Of a stretch of DNA of 64,000 nucleotides, positions 41,217 through 50,508 are shown in pieces (position 1 is the first letter of the stretch; the number at the start of each line of letters is the position of its first letter). The translations under genes were made by a program, and so were the position numbers. This stretch comes from Sphingopyxis sp. (GTDB lineage: Bacteria; Pseudomonadota; Alphaproteobacteria; Sphingomonadales; Sphingomonadaceae), in contig NVXM01000033.1 of assembly GCA_002733865.1 (NCBI GenBank), positions 1-64,000 of the forward strand. Reading direction: 5' to 3'. The notes beneath the pieces are model-generated. The model worked only from the letters and a program-made list of their open reading frames with translations, was not told the origin of the DNA and made no database searches.

Positions 41217-42596
41217 TTACCCCGCAACCCCGAACAGATCATGCTCATCCGCATCTTCAATCACCGCGTCGACAATATCACCAACCGCCAGATCCGCGCG
41301 AACATTCCGCAAAAACACATTGCCATCAATCTCCGGCGCATCGGCTTCACTCCGTGCCGTCGCCCCAACATCGCCATCCTCATCCGGCTCGCCGATCTCG
41401 TCGATGATCACCGGCAGCGTCCGGCCGATCTTGGCCTGCAACTTGGCAGCGCTGATCCGGGCGGTCACGTCCATGATCCGCTGGTAACGCTCTTCCTTGA
41501 CCTCGTCGGGCACTGCACCATCGAGCTTATTGGCTTCGGCCCCCTCGACGGGCTCAAAGCGAAACGCGCCGACCCGGTCCAGCTGCGCTTCCTCGAGCCA
41601 GTCGAGCAGATATTGGAAATCATCCTCGGTCTCGCCGGGGAAGCCGACGACAAAGGTCGAGCGGATGGTGAGGTCCGGGCAGATGTCGCGCCAGCTCTTG
41701 ACTCGCTGCAACACCTTGGCCTCGTTGGCCGGACGCTTCATCCGCTTGAGCACATTGGGCGCCGCATGCTGGAACGGGATGTCGAGATAGGGCGTGATCT
41801 TGCGTTCGGCCATCAAGGGAATCACCTTGTCGACATGCGGATAGGGATAGACATAGTGGAGCCGGGTCCACACGCCCTTGCCGTCCGGCGTGCGCAATTC
41901 GCCGAGCGCGGCGGCGAGATCGGTCATATGGGCGCGGACTTCGCGGCCCTGCCCGGTCGGGCCGTTCCAGACGCGCGGCTGGTGCCGGATATCGACGCCA
42001 TAAGCCGACGTATCCTGGCTGATCACCAGCAGTTCCTTGGTCCCCGCCTCGACCAGCTTCTCCGCCTCGCGCAGGATCGCGTCGGGACGGCGCGAGACGA
42101 GGTCGCCGCGCAGGCTGGGGATGATGCAGAAGGAACAGCGATGGTTGCAGCCTTCGGAAATCTTCAGATAGCTGTAGTGGCGCGGTGTCAGCTTCAGGCC
42201 AGCTTCGGGCACCAGATCGACAAACGCGCCGCGCGCCGCCGGCGCCGCCGCATGCACCGCGGTCACCACATCCTCATATTGATGCGCGCCGGTAACGGCG
42301 AGCACGTCGGGAAAGCGCGCCATGATCACGTCGGCTTCATTGCCCATGCAGCCGGTGACGATCACCCGGCCATTCTCGGCCATCGCCTCGCCGATCGCCT
42401 CGAGGCTCTCTTCCTTGGCGCTGTCGAGAAAACCGCAGGTATTGACCAGCACGACATCGGCGCCGGCATAATCGGGCGACAGGTCATAGCCGTCCGAACG
42501 CAGCTGCGTCAGAATGCGTTCGCTGTCGACCAGCGCCTTGGGACAGCCGAGCGAAACCATGCCCACTTTGGGCGGAGAGGGAATTTGGGTAGCCAT
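41217..42596 (-). CDS. rimO: Ribosomal protein S12 methylthiotransferase RimO
   Basis: Radical SAM enzyme that adds a methylthio group to an Asp of ribosomal protein S12. The 459-residue product has an N-terminal MTTase domain with three Fe-S Cys ([38 protein letters not shown]), the radical SAM CxxxCxxC motif in [20 protein letters not shown], and a C-terminal TRAM domain. KALVDSE rather than NQMNSE at the first Cys marks it as RimO and not MiaB. Start ATG 42596. It converges on the repeat-rich spacer. Confidence 0.95.
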   Translation of the reverse strand: MATQIPSPPKVGMVSLGCPKALVDSERILTQLRSDGYDLSPDYAGADVVLVNTCGFLDSAKEESLEAIGEAMAENGRVIVTGCMGNEADVIMARFPDVLAVTGAHQYEDVVTAVHAAAPAARGAFVDLVPEAGLKLTPRHYSYLKISEGCNHRCSFCIIPSLRGDLVSRRPDAILREAEKLVEAGTKELLVISQDTSAYGVDIRHQPRVWNGPTGQGREVRAHMTDLAAALGELRTPDGKGVWTRLHYVYPYPHVDKVIPLMAERKITPYLDIPFQHAAPNVLKRMKRPANEAKVLQRVKSWRDICPDLTIRSTFVVGFPGETEDDFQYLLDWLEEAQLDRVGAFRFEPVEGAEANKLDGAVPDEVKEERYQRIMDVTARISAAKLQAKIGRTLPVIIDEIGEPDEDGDVGATARSEADAPEIDGNVFLRNVRADLAVGDIVDAVIEDADEHDLFGVAG

Positions 42597-42987
42597 AGGG
42601 CGCGGCCTTTAGGCCTGTTTGCCCGCCGAGTCACGATCAATGTTCGGCAGCCCCTGCGCCGCGCGCCATGGTCTGGCGCAGACCGAGACCCGTTGCCCAA
42701 CCGACCGTCGCTGCGCAACGGCGGCGTAACGGAGACCGCGACCGCCTGTCCCGCCCCCGATGGTCAAATGTCAGGGATGGCGATGGTTGGAGGATTGGCT
42801 GGCCCGGGAAGTCGCCGGGGCTGCCAACAAATGGGAGGGAGAGGCAGCGCCCGACTTGCCCTATCAATGGTTAAAACGATGAACCGTTCCCAACCCTCTG
42901 CAAAAAAAGTGCAGCGGGATGAACGCAATCGGCTGTTCATGCGTAAAGCTGACATCAACATCAATCGGCGACAGCAGGAGCAACAGG
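42597..42987. other. 391-base spacer with no supported gene
   Basis: Lies between two divergent genes (rimO and the 86-residue protein), so it should hold both promoters. It is GC-rich on the rimO side. Frames on the plus strand that cross it (for example through ATG 42869) are rich in Arg, Gln and Asp and run on into the antisense of rimO or out of frame into the next gene. No inverted repeat of note. Confidence 0.5.
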
Positions 42988-43248
42988 ATGGAACTGGTCG
43001 ATATTTTGCGATGGACTGCCAGCGTCAGCGGCATGATAGCTGCTGCGATGATCGCGGCGCACATCGGCACAAGGGCAACCGGCTGGGCCTTTGTGCTCTT
43101 CTGCGGATCATCGGTGGTCTGGGTGGCTTCATCGCTGCTCGATGGCAACAATCCGCTGGCGATCCAGAATATCGTGCTGTTAGGGATAAATCTGTTCGGG
43201 GTGTACCGTTATCTGTGGCGCAAGCCGAAACGCGGCAACGCCGACTGA
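42988..43248 (+). CDS. Small membrane protein of unknown function (86 aa)
   Basis: The product has three hydrophobic segments (about residues 10-27 ASVSGMIAAAMIAAHIG, 30-50 TGWAFVLFCGSSVVWVASSL and 58-76 AIQNIVLLGINLFGVYRYL) and a basic end (WRKPKRGNAD). ATG 42988 has AGGAG 7 bases upstream; an open frame reaches back to 42919, but the added peptide is not membrane-like. I do not recognise the family with certainty. The layout, with an Asn/Gly-rich last helix, is that of small conserved membrane proteins common in sphingomonads. Confidence 0.72.
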   Translation: MELVDILRWTASVSGMIAAAMIAAHIGTRATGWAFVLFCGSSVVWVASSLLDGNNPLAIQNIVLLGINLFGVYRYLWRKPKRGNAD

Positions 43249-43252
43249 AGGG

Positions 43253-43969
43253 TCAGCGGCCGGCCAGCGTATCGGCGATAATCCGCCAGACCTTGGGGTT
43301 GAAGCCGAGCCCCATATGGCCGCCGTCGACGCGGATGTTGCGGGCGTGAGCGTTGTAGATATCCTTGGCGATTTCCGGCCCGACGATGCCGTCCCGGTTG
43401 GAGTAGAGCACGGTCAGCGGCTGGCGGATACCGATGCTGTTGCGCTCGTGGACTTCGCGCTCGAACTGGTCGAGCCGGATACTCGCGGACCGGGCAAAGC
43501 GCTTGCCTGGCGAGGTATATTTCGGACCGCCAATGATCGGCGTCCCCATGGTGATCACCTCCCGCACCAGATGCGGCGACAGGCGAGCAACCTCGCGAGC
43601 GATGATCCCGCCCAGCGACCAGCCGATCAGCGTGAACGGCTGCTCGCCATTCTCGGCGAAGCGCGCCTCGGCGACAGCAGTGAAACGCGCTATATCCTTG
43701 TCGACCGAGCCCCGGTTGCGGCCCAGCGACCAGTCGGCGACGTCATAGTTGATACGCTTGAGAAAGGCCTCCAGCGGGCGCAGCGACAGTTCGCTACCGC
43801 CATAGCCCGGGATCAGGTAGACTGGCCGGCCGTCGCCGCGTGGTGCCGTGATCAGGCGCGGCCATTGCAGGCCAAAGCGCACCAGATCGAGCGGCAAAGA
43901 CAGCTCACCAAGCTGCGCCATGCGGCTCGGCGGGCTCAACCCGGTCGGCATGTCTATGGGTTCGGCCAT
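43253..43969 (-). CDS. Alpha/beta hydrolase (lipase/PGAP1-like)
   Basis: The 238-residue product has the hydrolase core: RPVYLIPGYGGSELSLRPL (oxyanion region), the nucleophile elbow FTLIGWSLGGIIAREVARLS (Gly-x-Ser-x-Gly), LTVLYSNRDGIVGPE (acid) and VDGGHMGLGFNPKVW (His). No signal peptide is visible. It looks like a small esterase, or the C-terminal core of a PGAP1-type lipase. The start is one of two adjacent ATG codons (43972 or 43969) after GGAG; the second has the better spacing. Convergent with the 86-residue gene (4-base gap). Substrate unknown. Confidence 0.85.
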   Translation of the reverse strand: MAEPIDMPTGLSPPSRMAQLGELSLPLDLVRFGLQWPRLITAPRGDGRPVYLIPGYGGSELSLRPLEAFLKRINYDVADWSLGRNRGSVDKDIARFTAVAEARFAENGEQPFTLIGWSLGGIIAREVARLSPHLVREVITMGTPIIGGPKYTSPGKRFARSASIRLDQFEREVHERNSIGIRQPLTVLYSNRDGIVGPEIAKDIYNAHARNIRVDGGHMGLGFNPKVWRIIADTLAGR

Positions 43970-44045
43970 CATCAAGCTCCGTCGTTCGGTCGCCAGAATA
44001 GATGTTTATCTCGCAGGCGCAACATGAACCATCGAACAGGCTTGT

Positions 44046-45107
44046 TCAGTCCTTCTTCTTGGACTGATCTTCCGGGCCGTTGCCAGGGATGATCTCGACG
44101 ATGATATCGCCGGCCTCCAGCGCGGCCGCCTCTTCCTGCCAGAAGCCGAAGACGGCATCGCCGCGATAGATCCGTACGCCTAGTCCCGAGCCGACCACTT
44201 CGCTCATCGCCATGCCGACTTCCGCTTCGGTAACCGCCCGCTGCACCAGCTTGACCCGGCCAGTGGCGGAAGCCAGGTCGCTGAGATAGTCGGAAATCTT
44301 GGCCCCTTCACAACTGCCGGCGAGCAACAGGCCTGCGAAACTGACGGGATTGATCACCGTCGTAGCGCCCGCCTGTCGCGCCAGCAACTCATTGTCCGCC
44401 GCCTTGATCGAAACACTGATCGGCAGATGATAGGCCAGATGGCGGGCGGTCAGCACGATCAGAATGCTTGTGTCATCACGCCCCGCCGACACGATCAGCG
44501 ACCGTGCACGCGATATCTTGACGTTCATCAAAGCGTTGTCACGCGTTGCATCCCCATTGATCACCGCACAGCCCAGCTTCTCGGCCTGCGACAAGGCGTC
44601 GTCCGAAGAGTCGATCACAACGATTTCTTCCGGGTTCGTACCCCGCGCGAGCAGCTCCTGCACCGCTTCGCTGCCGCTGGTACCGAAACCGGCGATCACG
44701 ATATGGTTGTGCAAATTGCTTTGGATCAGTTTCATGCGCCAATTGTCCCAGGTTCGTTTGAAAACAAAATTATAGGCCGTGCCGACAAAGATTAGCACGA
44801 CGAAGATGCGAATCGGAGTCACAACCAGCGCATCAAACATCCGGGCCCGCTCGGTCACGGGCGCAATGTCGCCATATCCGGTCGTGGTAATCGAGATCAT
44901 CGTGAAATAGACGACATCAAGAAAGCTGACATCGCCGTCATAGCTGTCCTGCAGGCCGTTGCGGTCAAAATAATGTACCGAAACCGCCATGCCAATGAGA
45001 GCCAAAACGAACGTGACTCGCCAGGCGATGTCGGCCCAGATCGGCAGACTCGACCGGCGCCGCAGGGTGAAATAGTCAGAAATCTTGCGATTGGTGTTGT
45101 TTGCCAT
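44046..45107 (-). CDS. Potassium channel with RCK (TrkA-N/TrkA-C) domain, Kch/MthK-like
   Basis: The 353-residue product has two transmembrane helices (about 25-45 and 82-108) flanking a pore with the potassium filter TTTGYGDIAPV. An RCK_N domain follows (HNHIVIAGFGTSGSEAVQEL) and then an RCK_C domain (about 270-340). It is a ligand-gated K+ channel by family. ATG 45107 is used; an upstream open frame to 45224 overlaps the nlpD-like gene by 110 bases and has no channel-like sequence. It follows the nlpD-like gene (7-base gap). Its ligand and direction of flow are unknown. Confidence 0.88.
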   Translation of the reverse strand: MANNTNRKISDYFTLRRRSSLPIWADIAWRVTFVLALIGMAVSVHYFDRNGLQDSYDGDVSFLDVVYFTMISITTTGYGDIAPVTERARMFDALVVTPIRIFVVLIFVGTAYNFVFKRTWDNWRMKLIQSNLHNHIVIAGFGTSGSEAVQELLARGTNPEEIVVIDSSDDALSQAEKLGCAVINGDATRDNALMNVKISRARSLIVSAGRDDTSILIVLTARHLAYHLPISVSIKAADNELLARQAGATTVINPVSFAGLLLAGSCEGAKISDYLSDLASATGRVKLVQRAVTEAEVGMAMSEVVGSGLGVRIYRGDAVFGFWQEEAAALEAGDIIVEIIPGNGPEDQSKKKD

Positions 45108-45114
45108 GGTCGGG

Positions 45115-46179
45115 TCAGCCGCGTTTCGGCAGATGGATTGTCGGATCGACCGGTTTGCGGTCCTTGCGGATTTCAAAATGCAACTGCGGCTGCTGAACGT
45201 AGCCGCTTTCGCCAGCAAGACCAATGATGTCGCCCGCCTTGACCTTTTGACCGCGCGTCACATTCAGCTTGTCGGCATGGCCATAAGCAGTCACCCAACC
45301 CGACCCGTGGTTAATCAGAATGAGGCCGCCAAACACGTCAATCTCATCACCACTATAAGCGACCACACCATCGGCTGACGCCCGAATGGGAGTTCCCTTG
45401 GCGACGCCAATGTTAAGGCCATCATTAACTTTGCCGCCGCCTTTGCTGCCAAAACTGGAAAGGACGGTGCCATTAACTGGCCACAGAAAACGTCCAGAGA
45501 AACCCGCTGGTGTAGCAATAGTAGTGGTGGGACTAATGGCTTTGCGCCAGTCCGAAGGTTCTTTGGCAGCGACACCATCCGCCAGCGCGGGCTGACTGCC
45601 GGTCACGATATCGTCGATGTCGAGAGTAAAGGCGGATGCACGTTGTTCTAGGCTCAGATTGGCCGGATCGCTTGGGGCAGCGGACGGTAGGAGCAACTTT
45701 TGACCAATACGCAGGATATAGGGCTCTTCCAGCGTATTCAGGGCCACAATTTCGCTCCAAGAGGCACCATAGGCACGCGCGATAGCGATGCCGGTTTCAC
45801 CCGAATTGACGGTATGATAGCGCCCGCCGATAATTTTGAGCTGCTGACCGGGATGAATGACATAAGGAGGGACCAACCCGTTCGCCAAAGCGATGATCTG
45901 TGAGCCCGCCCCGGTATCGTTCGCAATGGCCCGCAACGTGTCCCCCGGCTGGACGGTATAGGTCCCCGATTGCACGGTTCTCGCGTTTGGTGTGACCGGT
46001 GCCGCCTGCCATGTCGAAGCAGGCGCCTTTTCCGGAGTCGTACCGAGCACCAAGGGGTCGGTAAACAATTGAGGCGGCGGGGGCGGAGGCGGGGCATATT
46101 CGTCACGGCCGGGCGGAATGCAGCCCGCGAACGCCAGAAGCAATGTCAGGATCGCAATATGACGGATATATGATCCCAT
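45115..46179 (-). CDS. NlpD-like lipoprotein with two LysM and a degenerate M23 (LytM) domain
   Basis: The 354-residue product has a lipoprotein signal (LTLLLAFAGC), a Pro-run (residues 30-36), two LysM domains (about 73-117 GTYTVQPGDTLRAIANDTGA, and 120-165 YHTVNSGETGIAIARAYGAS) and a C-terminal LytM domain (about 235-350). Zn-binding residues are lost: the HxxxD motif reads NDGLNIG, and the HxH motif reads QLHFEIR. This is the state seen in E. coli NlpD, which does not cut peptidoglycan but activates the AmiC amidase. Neighbours serS and surE upstream match the known surE-nlpD gene order. Likely role: activating a cell-division amidase. Confidence 0.9.
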   Translation of the reverse strand: MGSYIRHIAILTLLLAFAGCIPPGRDEYAPPPPPPPQLFTDPLVLGTTPEKAPASTWQAAPVTPNARTVQSGTYTVQPGDTLRAIANDTGAGSQIIALANGLVPPYVIHPGQQLKIIGGRYHTVNSGETGIAIARAYGASWSEIVALNTLEEPYILRIGQKLLLPSAAPSDPANLSLEQRASAFTLDIDDIVTGSQPALADGVAAKEPSDWRKAISPTTTIATPAGFSGRFLWPVNGTVLSSFGSKGGGKVNDGLNIGVAKGTPIRASADGVVAYSGDEIDVFGGLILINHGSGWVTAYGHADKLNVTRGQKVKAGDIIGLAGESGYVQQPQLHFEIRKDRKPVDPTIHLPKRG

Positions 46180-46280
46180 TAACCGATTATTCCCCTTGAC
46201 GAACTGCTCTTAGCAGCAAAAGCGCAGCTTGCCAGCCCCGCTACCCAAAACATAGCAAATTCGCAGAACCGGGACCGCAA

Positions 46281-47048
46281 TCAGGGGTAAAGCCTTCTTA
46301 GAACATCCATCGAGTCATAATGGGTCAGATCAAGATGCAGGGGCGTGATCGAGACAAAGCCATCGGCGATCGCTTCCAGGTCGGTGCTGTGCGCTGGTGT
46401 TTCAACCATCGGCCCAAGGCCAAACCAATGATATTCAAAGCCGCGGGGGTCCCGATTGCTGACAATCTGCAGTCGGCCATAGTCCCGGATACCCTGGGAG
46501 ACGACCTGCACCCCTTTGACATCATTTGCCGGTAGGGCCGGGAAATTGATATTGACGAGTGTCCGATGGTCCATGCGCTGGTTGATCAAGGGGCGAAGAA
46601 CCCGCTCACCCCAATGGGCGGCGGCATCAAATGGTACATTGGCGCCAATATCCTCGCGGGCATAGGCTTGGCTGAGGGCAATGGAAGGAATCCCCGCCAA
46701 GGCACCTTCCATGGCGGCTGAAACGGTACCGGAATAAGTGACGTCTTCGCCCAGATTGGCACCACGATTCACCCCGGATAATATGAGATCAGGCGGGTCG
46801 TCTTTAATGATTTTTGCCACCGCCATCATCACGCTGTCGGTCGGAGTACCATCGACCGAATATTGCTGATCGCCCCGCTTGCGTATCCGTAGGGGCCGCG
46901 TCAGCGTCAAAGAATGGCCGGCCCCCGAATTTTCATCGGAGGGTGCAACGATCCAGATGTCGTTCGAAAAATGCGATGCTATATCGAGCAGAACTTTCAT
47001 CCCTGGAGCATCAAAGCCATCATCATTGGTCAGCAATATACGCATCAT
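46281..47048 (-). CDS. surE: 5'/3'-nucleotidase SurE
   Basis: Metal-dependent survival protein phosphatase that acts on nucleoside monophosphates. The 255-residue product has the metal site [46 protein letters not shown] and [20 protein letters not shown]. Start is ATG 47048 (or the next ATG, 47045); it overlaps the serS stop by 4 bases. It precedes the nlpD-like gene by about 100 bases. Length and motifs are normal. Confidence 0.95.
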   Translation of the reverse strand: MMRILLTNDDGFDAPGMKVLLDIASHFSNDIWIVAPSDENSGAGHSLTLTRPLRIRKRGDQQYSVDGTPTDSVMMAVAKIIKDDPPDLILSGVNRGANLGEDVTYSGTVSAAMEGALAGIPSIALSQAYAREDIGANVPFDAAAHWGERVLRPLINQRMDHRTLVNINFPALPANDVKGVQVVSQGIRDYGRLQIVSNRDPRGFEYHWFGLGPMVETPAHSTDLEAIADGFVSITPLHLDLTHYDSMDVLRRLYP

Positions 47049-48325
47049 GCAGGCTCCAGTTTCTCTATGCCGCCCATATAAGGAAGCAACGCGGAGGGAA
47101 TGCTCACCGAACCATCGGCTTGCTGATAATTTTCGAGAACCGCGACCAATGTCCGACCGACCGCTAAACCGGAACCGTTTAGCGTGTGGACAAATCTGGT
47201 TCCCTTTTCCTCACCCTCCGGCCGGAACCGCGCATTCATCCGGCGCGCCTGAAAGTCGCCGCAATTTGAAACGCTGGAGATCTCCCGATAGGTATTCTGG
47301 CCCGGTAGCCAGACTTCCAGATCGAAGGTCTTGCGAGCGGTGGCACCCATGTCACCCGCACATAAAAGCATTTTGCGATAGGGTAGCTCAAGTCCTTTCA
47401 GGATCGATTCTGCAGCTTGAGTCATCCGCTCATGTTCGGCATCGCTGTCGTCTGGATGGACGATCGCCACCATTTCAACTTTTTCAAATTGATGCTGACG
47501 AATCAGCCCTTTGGTATCCCTTCCGGCAGAGCCCGCTTCACTTCGGAAACAAAGGGTCAGCGCTGTCAACCGGATCGGAAGTCGCGACTCGTCCAATATC
47601 TGGCCATTTACGCTGTTGGTCAGACTGACCTCTGCGGTCGGGATCAACCAGTGACCTTCCGTGGTCTGGAACGAATCTTCGGAAAACTTGGGAAGCTGGC
47701 CCGTACCGAACATCGCCTGATCGCGCACCATCACGGGCGGCGCGCATTCCTGAAAGCCGTTTACCGTGGTTTGTTGATCCAGCATATATTGTCCGATTGC
47801 GCGCTGCAGCCTCGCCATCTGACCGCGCAGGAAGGCAAAGCGAGCACCCGACATTTCTGCTGCGGTCTCAAAATCCAGTCCCAGCGCTGGGCCAATGTCG
47901 CTATGATCTTTCGGCTCAAAATCAAATTCTCTGGGGCTGCCCCACCGCTCGATTTCGACATTGTCTTCTTCATCCTCCCCAAGCGGAACATCTTCCGTCG
48001 GGAGGTTCGGCAATGCCGCCAGAACATCTTGTAACCGGCCAGAAACATCACGTTCTTTTTCCTCGAGTTCTGGCAACTTGCTTTTCAGCTCAGCCACTTC
48101 AGCCATCAAAGCCTGCGCTGCTTCGTCATCACCCTGTGCCTTGGCCTTGCCGATCGCCTTGGATGCTTCGTTGCGCCGTGCCTGACCGTTCTGCAGCTCC
48201 GTTTTGAGCCCTCGGCTTTCCTCATCCAGAGCCAGCAAATGCTGGGCAACGGGCTCGACGCCACGTTTCGACAAAGTTGCATCAAAAACTTCAGGGTTTT
48301 CGCGAATATATTTTATATCATGCAT
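47045..48325 (-). CDS. serS: Seryl-tRNA synthetase
   Basis: Class II synthetase of 426 residues. The N-terminal coiled-coil arm (about 30-100, rich in Lys/Glu/Ala) is followed by the catalytic core with motif 2 ([20 protein letters not shown] and HQFEKVEMV), the Ser-binding [20 protein letters not shown], and motif 3 ([20 protein letters not shown]). The stop overlaps the surE start. A bidirectional-looking stem-loop (48373-48406) separates it from the Ser/Gly-rich gene upstream. Start ATG 48325. Confidence 0.96.
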   Translation of the reverse strand: MHDIKYIRENPEVFDATLSKRGVEPVAQHLLALDEESRGLKTELQNGQARRNEASKAIGKAKAQGDDEAAQALMAEVAELKSKLPELEEKERDVSGRLQDVLAALPNLPTEDVPLGEDEEDNVEIERWGSPREFDFEPKDHSDIGPALGLDFETAAEMSGARFAFLRGQMARLQRAIGQYMLDQQTTVNGFQECAPPVMVRDQAMFGTGQLPKFSEDSFQTTEGHWLIPTAEVSLTNSVNGQILDESRLPIRLTALTLCFRSEAGSAGRDTKGLIRQHQFEKVEMVAIVHPDDSDAEHERMTQAAESILKGLELPYRKMLLCAGDMGATARKTFDLEVWLPGQNTYREISSVSNCGDFQARRMNARFRPEGEEKGTRFVHTLNGSGLAVGRTLVAVLENYQQADGSVSIPSALLPYMGGIEKLEPA

Positions 48326-48372
48326 GGCGATTGCCTATGCCGAGCGTCTGTTTCACTTGCAAGACTGCAAAC

Positions 48373-48406
48373 AAAAAAGCGGCAGGATTGCTCCCGCCGC
48401 TTTTTT
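48373..48406 (-). terminator. Intrinsic terminator of the Ser/Gly-rich gene
   Basis: AAAAAAGCGGC (48373-48383) pairs with GCCGCTTTTTT (48396-48406) and gives a stem flanked by A- and T-runs on both strands. It starts 23 bases past the stop of the gene at 48429 and is upstream of serS. Confidence 0.88.
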
Positions 48407-48428
48407 GATTTCGATCTTCACATCGTGA

Positions 48429-49400
48429 TTAAGCAGAAACAACCTGTTTTGCCTTGCGTCTCCGAGCAAACAGCGCCGCCGCTGCCGCGCCAAAAAGCAA
48501 CACAACTGGCGGAGCCGGAACGTCAGTCCCGCCGTTGGAACCGCCTGTGCTGCCGCCCGATGAAGAGCTAGAGGAGGAGCTTGAGCTACTGCTGGAGGAG
48601 CTGGAAGAACTACTGCCACCGAAACTTGAAGACCCGCCAGTTGCACCCGACGAGCTGCTGGTAGAACTGCTGGAAGATCCCGACGAGCCAGAGCTACCGG
48701 AAGAACCATGGCCATCGCCACCATCACCACCACTCGATGAACTACTGGAAGAACTGCTCGAAGAGCTGCTGGATGAACTCGACGACGAGGAACTGCTACC
48801 GCCCGTCGATGTGCTGGTTGATCCACCGGTGCTCGTAACGCCACCTGTCGAGGTGCTGGTAGAACCGCCGGTGCTCGTGAAACCGCCTGTCGATGTGCTG
48901 GTCGAGCCACCGCTGGTCGAACTGCCGCCTGAAGACGTGCTGGTAGATCCACCGCTGCTGGTAGAGGAAATAACGACACTTCCGCCGCCGGAGCCGCCGC
49001 CACCAAAGAAGCCACCGAAGAAGCCGCCGCCACCGCCGCCATATCCGCCGCTACCGCCGATCACTACCGGGATAGACCCCCCACCGCCATCAACTGGCGG
49101 AGCTGGAGGAATATAGGGAGGCAAAGGTACCGGAAGAGGCTGCTGTGCCGGGCTCTGCGCGATTGTCACGACCGATGGTTGGCAAGCAGTGACCGTTTTG
49201 GTCACAGTTCGCCGCGTACGCTTGATCTTGCGAGCGGGCTCACCGCGTTTGACCACGCGGGCCCGGACCGGTTTCTTTTTGGACATTTTTTTTACATAAG
49301 GCGCAGCTGGCGCCTCTGAAACATGCACAGCACCACCGCCAATCAAGGCCCCACCGCAAGTGCAGGCGCATAATTTTGCCAAAGCCATCCGTACCGACAT
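48429..49400 (-). CDS. Ser/Gly-rich repetitive surface protein with PEP-CTERM-like C-terminus
   Basis: The 323-residue product has an N-terminal stretch with basic residues (MSKKKPVRARVVKRGEP), a Pro-rich segment (QPLPVPLPPYIPPAPPVDGG), a Gly/Phe-rich run (GGGGGGFFGGFFGGGGSGGG) and long Ser/Thr/Gly repeats, then polyserine. The C-terminal sorting signal is DVPAPPVVLLFGAAAAALFA followed by RRRKAK: a VPAP motif, a hydrophobic helix and a basic end, the tripartite form used by exosortase/PEP-CTERM systems (PEP replaced by PAP, as often seen in sphingomonads). No exosortase gene is in the window. A clear signal peptide is not evident (start MSVRMALAKLCACTCGGALI). A perfect-period 42-base tandem lies inside. 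Its terminator is at 48373-48406. Confidence 0.78.
   Translation of the reverse strand: MSVRMALAKLCACTCGGALIGGGAVHVSEAPAAPYVKKMSKKKPVRARVVKRGEPARKIKRTRRTVTKTVTACQPSVVTIAQSPAQQPLPVPLPPYIPPAPPVDGGGGSIPVVIGGSGGYGGGGGGFFGGFFGGGGSGGGSVVISSTSSGGSTSTSSGGSSTSGGSTSTSTGGFTSTGGSTSTSTGGVTSTGGSTSTSTGGSSSSSSSSSSSSSSSSSSSSSSGGDGGDGHGSSGSSGSSGSSSSSTSSSSGATGGSSSFGGSSSSSSSSSSSSSSSSSSSGGSTGGSNGGTDVPAPPVVLLFGAAAAALFARRRKAKQVVSA
48811..48978. repeat. 42-base tandem repeat (four units) in the Ser/Gly-rich gene
   Basis: The unit starts GTGCTGG at 48811, 48853, 48895 and 48937, so the period is exactly 42 bases (14 codons). On the coding strand it gives GGSTSTSTGG-x-TST units. Units are not identical at the DNA level, so they are older or under selection at the amino acid level. 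Confidence 0.85.
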
Positions 49401-49851
49401 AATTTCATCTTTCTTCCGCTATGATCCGGGCGAATAAGCTAGCAGTCCTATGCCAACAGACCTTTTCGCCGTCTCGATATGCAGCAGAAAGACAGAATAA
49501 TTTGTAAATCACAATTACATTAACCGTGTTTTTCGACCGGAAAGTGCAAAATATGTTAACAATATCTATCGATTGACGGTTAATGTCCCGAATTGGAACC
49601 ATTATGATCGCGTTGATTTCAAAATTCGGAAAAATATCGGTTATTTCTTCCCGCAAATGAGAATCGGGACAAAGTGCCGGGTTAATCAACAAGCGTCCAA
49701 TCAAGTCGCACTTCCCGGATATATTCCAATTCCCGGATTATTATATACACAACGATTTTGCGCCTTGTTTCCAGTAAGTCCGCTGGGTATAGGCCCGCCC
49801 TATATGTGGTCCAGCTCTCCAGATTCGGGTAGGGCATGATGTTTGGAGAGT
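49401..49851. promoter_or_regulatory. 451-base AT-rich divergent spacer upstream of dksA
   Basis: Separates the Ser/Gly-rich gene (minus) from dksA (plus) and should hold both promoters. It is markedly AT-rich around 49490-49640 with several TTAA motifs. A short direct repeat TTCCCGGAT occurs at about 49706 and 49732. No open frame with a ribosome binding site and family similarity is seen, so I list it as regulatory DNA. Confidence 0.5.
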
Positions 49852-50310
49852 ATGTTGGCATCCTCAGTAAAAAACGCATCCGCAAAAAACAGCGCAGATA
49901 TCGTCCTCCCGGATGGCTATGAGCCGAGCGAAGACGAAGAGTTCATGAACGAACTACAACTCGCCTTTTTCAAACGGGCTTTGAAAAAGTGGAAACAGGA
50001 AATCATTGACGAGTCTAAGGAAACGTTGGCGCATTTGCAGGACGGCCCGATCCAGGAAGCTGACCTGAATGATCGGGCATCCAGTGAAACTGACTGGGGG
50101 CTGGAACTGCGAACGCGTGATCGCCAACGCAAACTGACGTCAAAGATCGATGCGGCGCTGAGAAGGATCGAAGAAGGCGAATATGGCTATTGCCAGGTAA
50201 CTGGCGAACCAATTTCGCTCGATCGACTGAAAGCCAGACCGATCGCGACGATGACTGTGGAAGCGCAGGAAGCGCATGAGCGGAATGAAAAAATCTCGCG
50301 CGATCAGTAG
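49852..50310 (+). CDS. dksA: RNA polymerase-binding transcription factor DksA
   Basis: The 152-residue product has the long coiled coil (about 25-105, with MNELQLAFFKRALKKWKQEI and the tip region QEADLNDRASSETDWGLEL) and a globular zinc-finger region. The finger keeps only one Cys (GEYGYCQVTGEPISLDRLKA), the rest being replaced, as is usual in alphaproteobacterial DksA. It works with ppGpp on rRNA and stress promoters. ATG 49852 has GGAG a few bases upstream; a TTG at 49843 is an alternative. Stands alone with a long AT-rich leader. Confidence 0.93.
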   Translation: MLASSVKNASAKNSADIVLPDGYEPSEDEEFMNELQLAFFKRALKKWKQEIIDESKETLAHLQDGPIQEADLNDRASSETDWGLELRTRDRQRKLTSKIDAALRRIEEGEYGYCQVTGEPISLDRLKARPIATMTVEAQEAHERNEKISRDQ

Positions 50311-50508
50311 TGTAATTCGGGGCGGCGTCAAAAATTAACATTCTGCGAGCTTAGCAGTTGACGATATTCGCAAGTCCCGCAGAATTGTGCCAAATCAAGC
50401 CAGTTTTAGCCTGATTTTCCAGAACATAAAATCACAAAAATTAACCAAATTTGCACCTATTGAGCCCTATTCTTCCGGGGAGACACATGATTTTACTACA
50501 GGAAGCTC

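Noticed and set aside
41061-43349. 762-codon open frame on the plus strand
   Set aside because: Antisense to rimO for most of its length and it begins in repeat DNA. No family features and a strongly basic, Gln-rich composition.
48454-49116. 220-codon Pro/Glu/Leu-rich frame antisense to the Ser/Gly-rich gene
   Set aside because: Ser/Gly/Thr codons read on the other strand give Pro, Glu and Leu runs; this is a mirror of the low-complexity repeats. The minus-strand frame has a terminator and a sorting tail.
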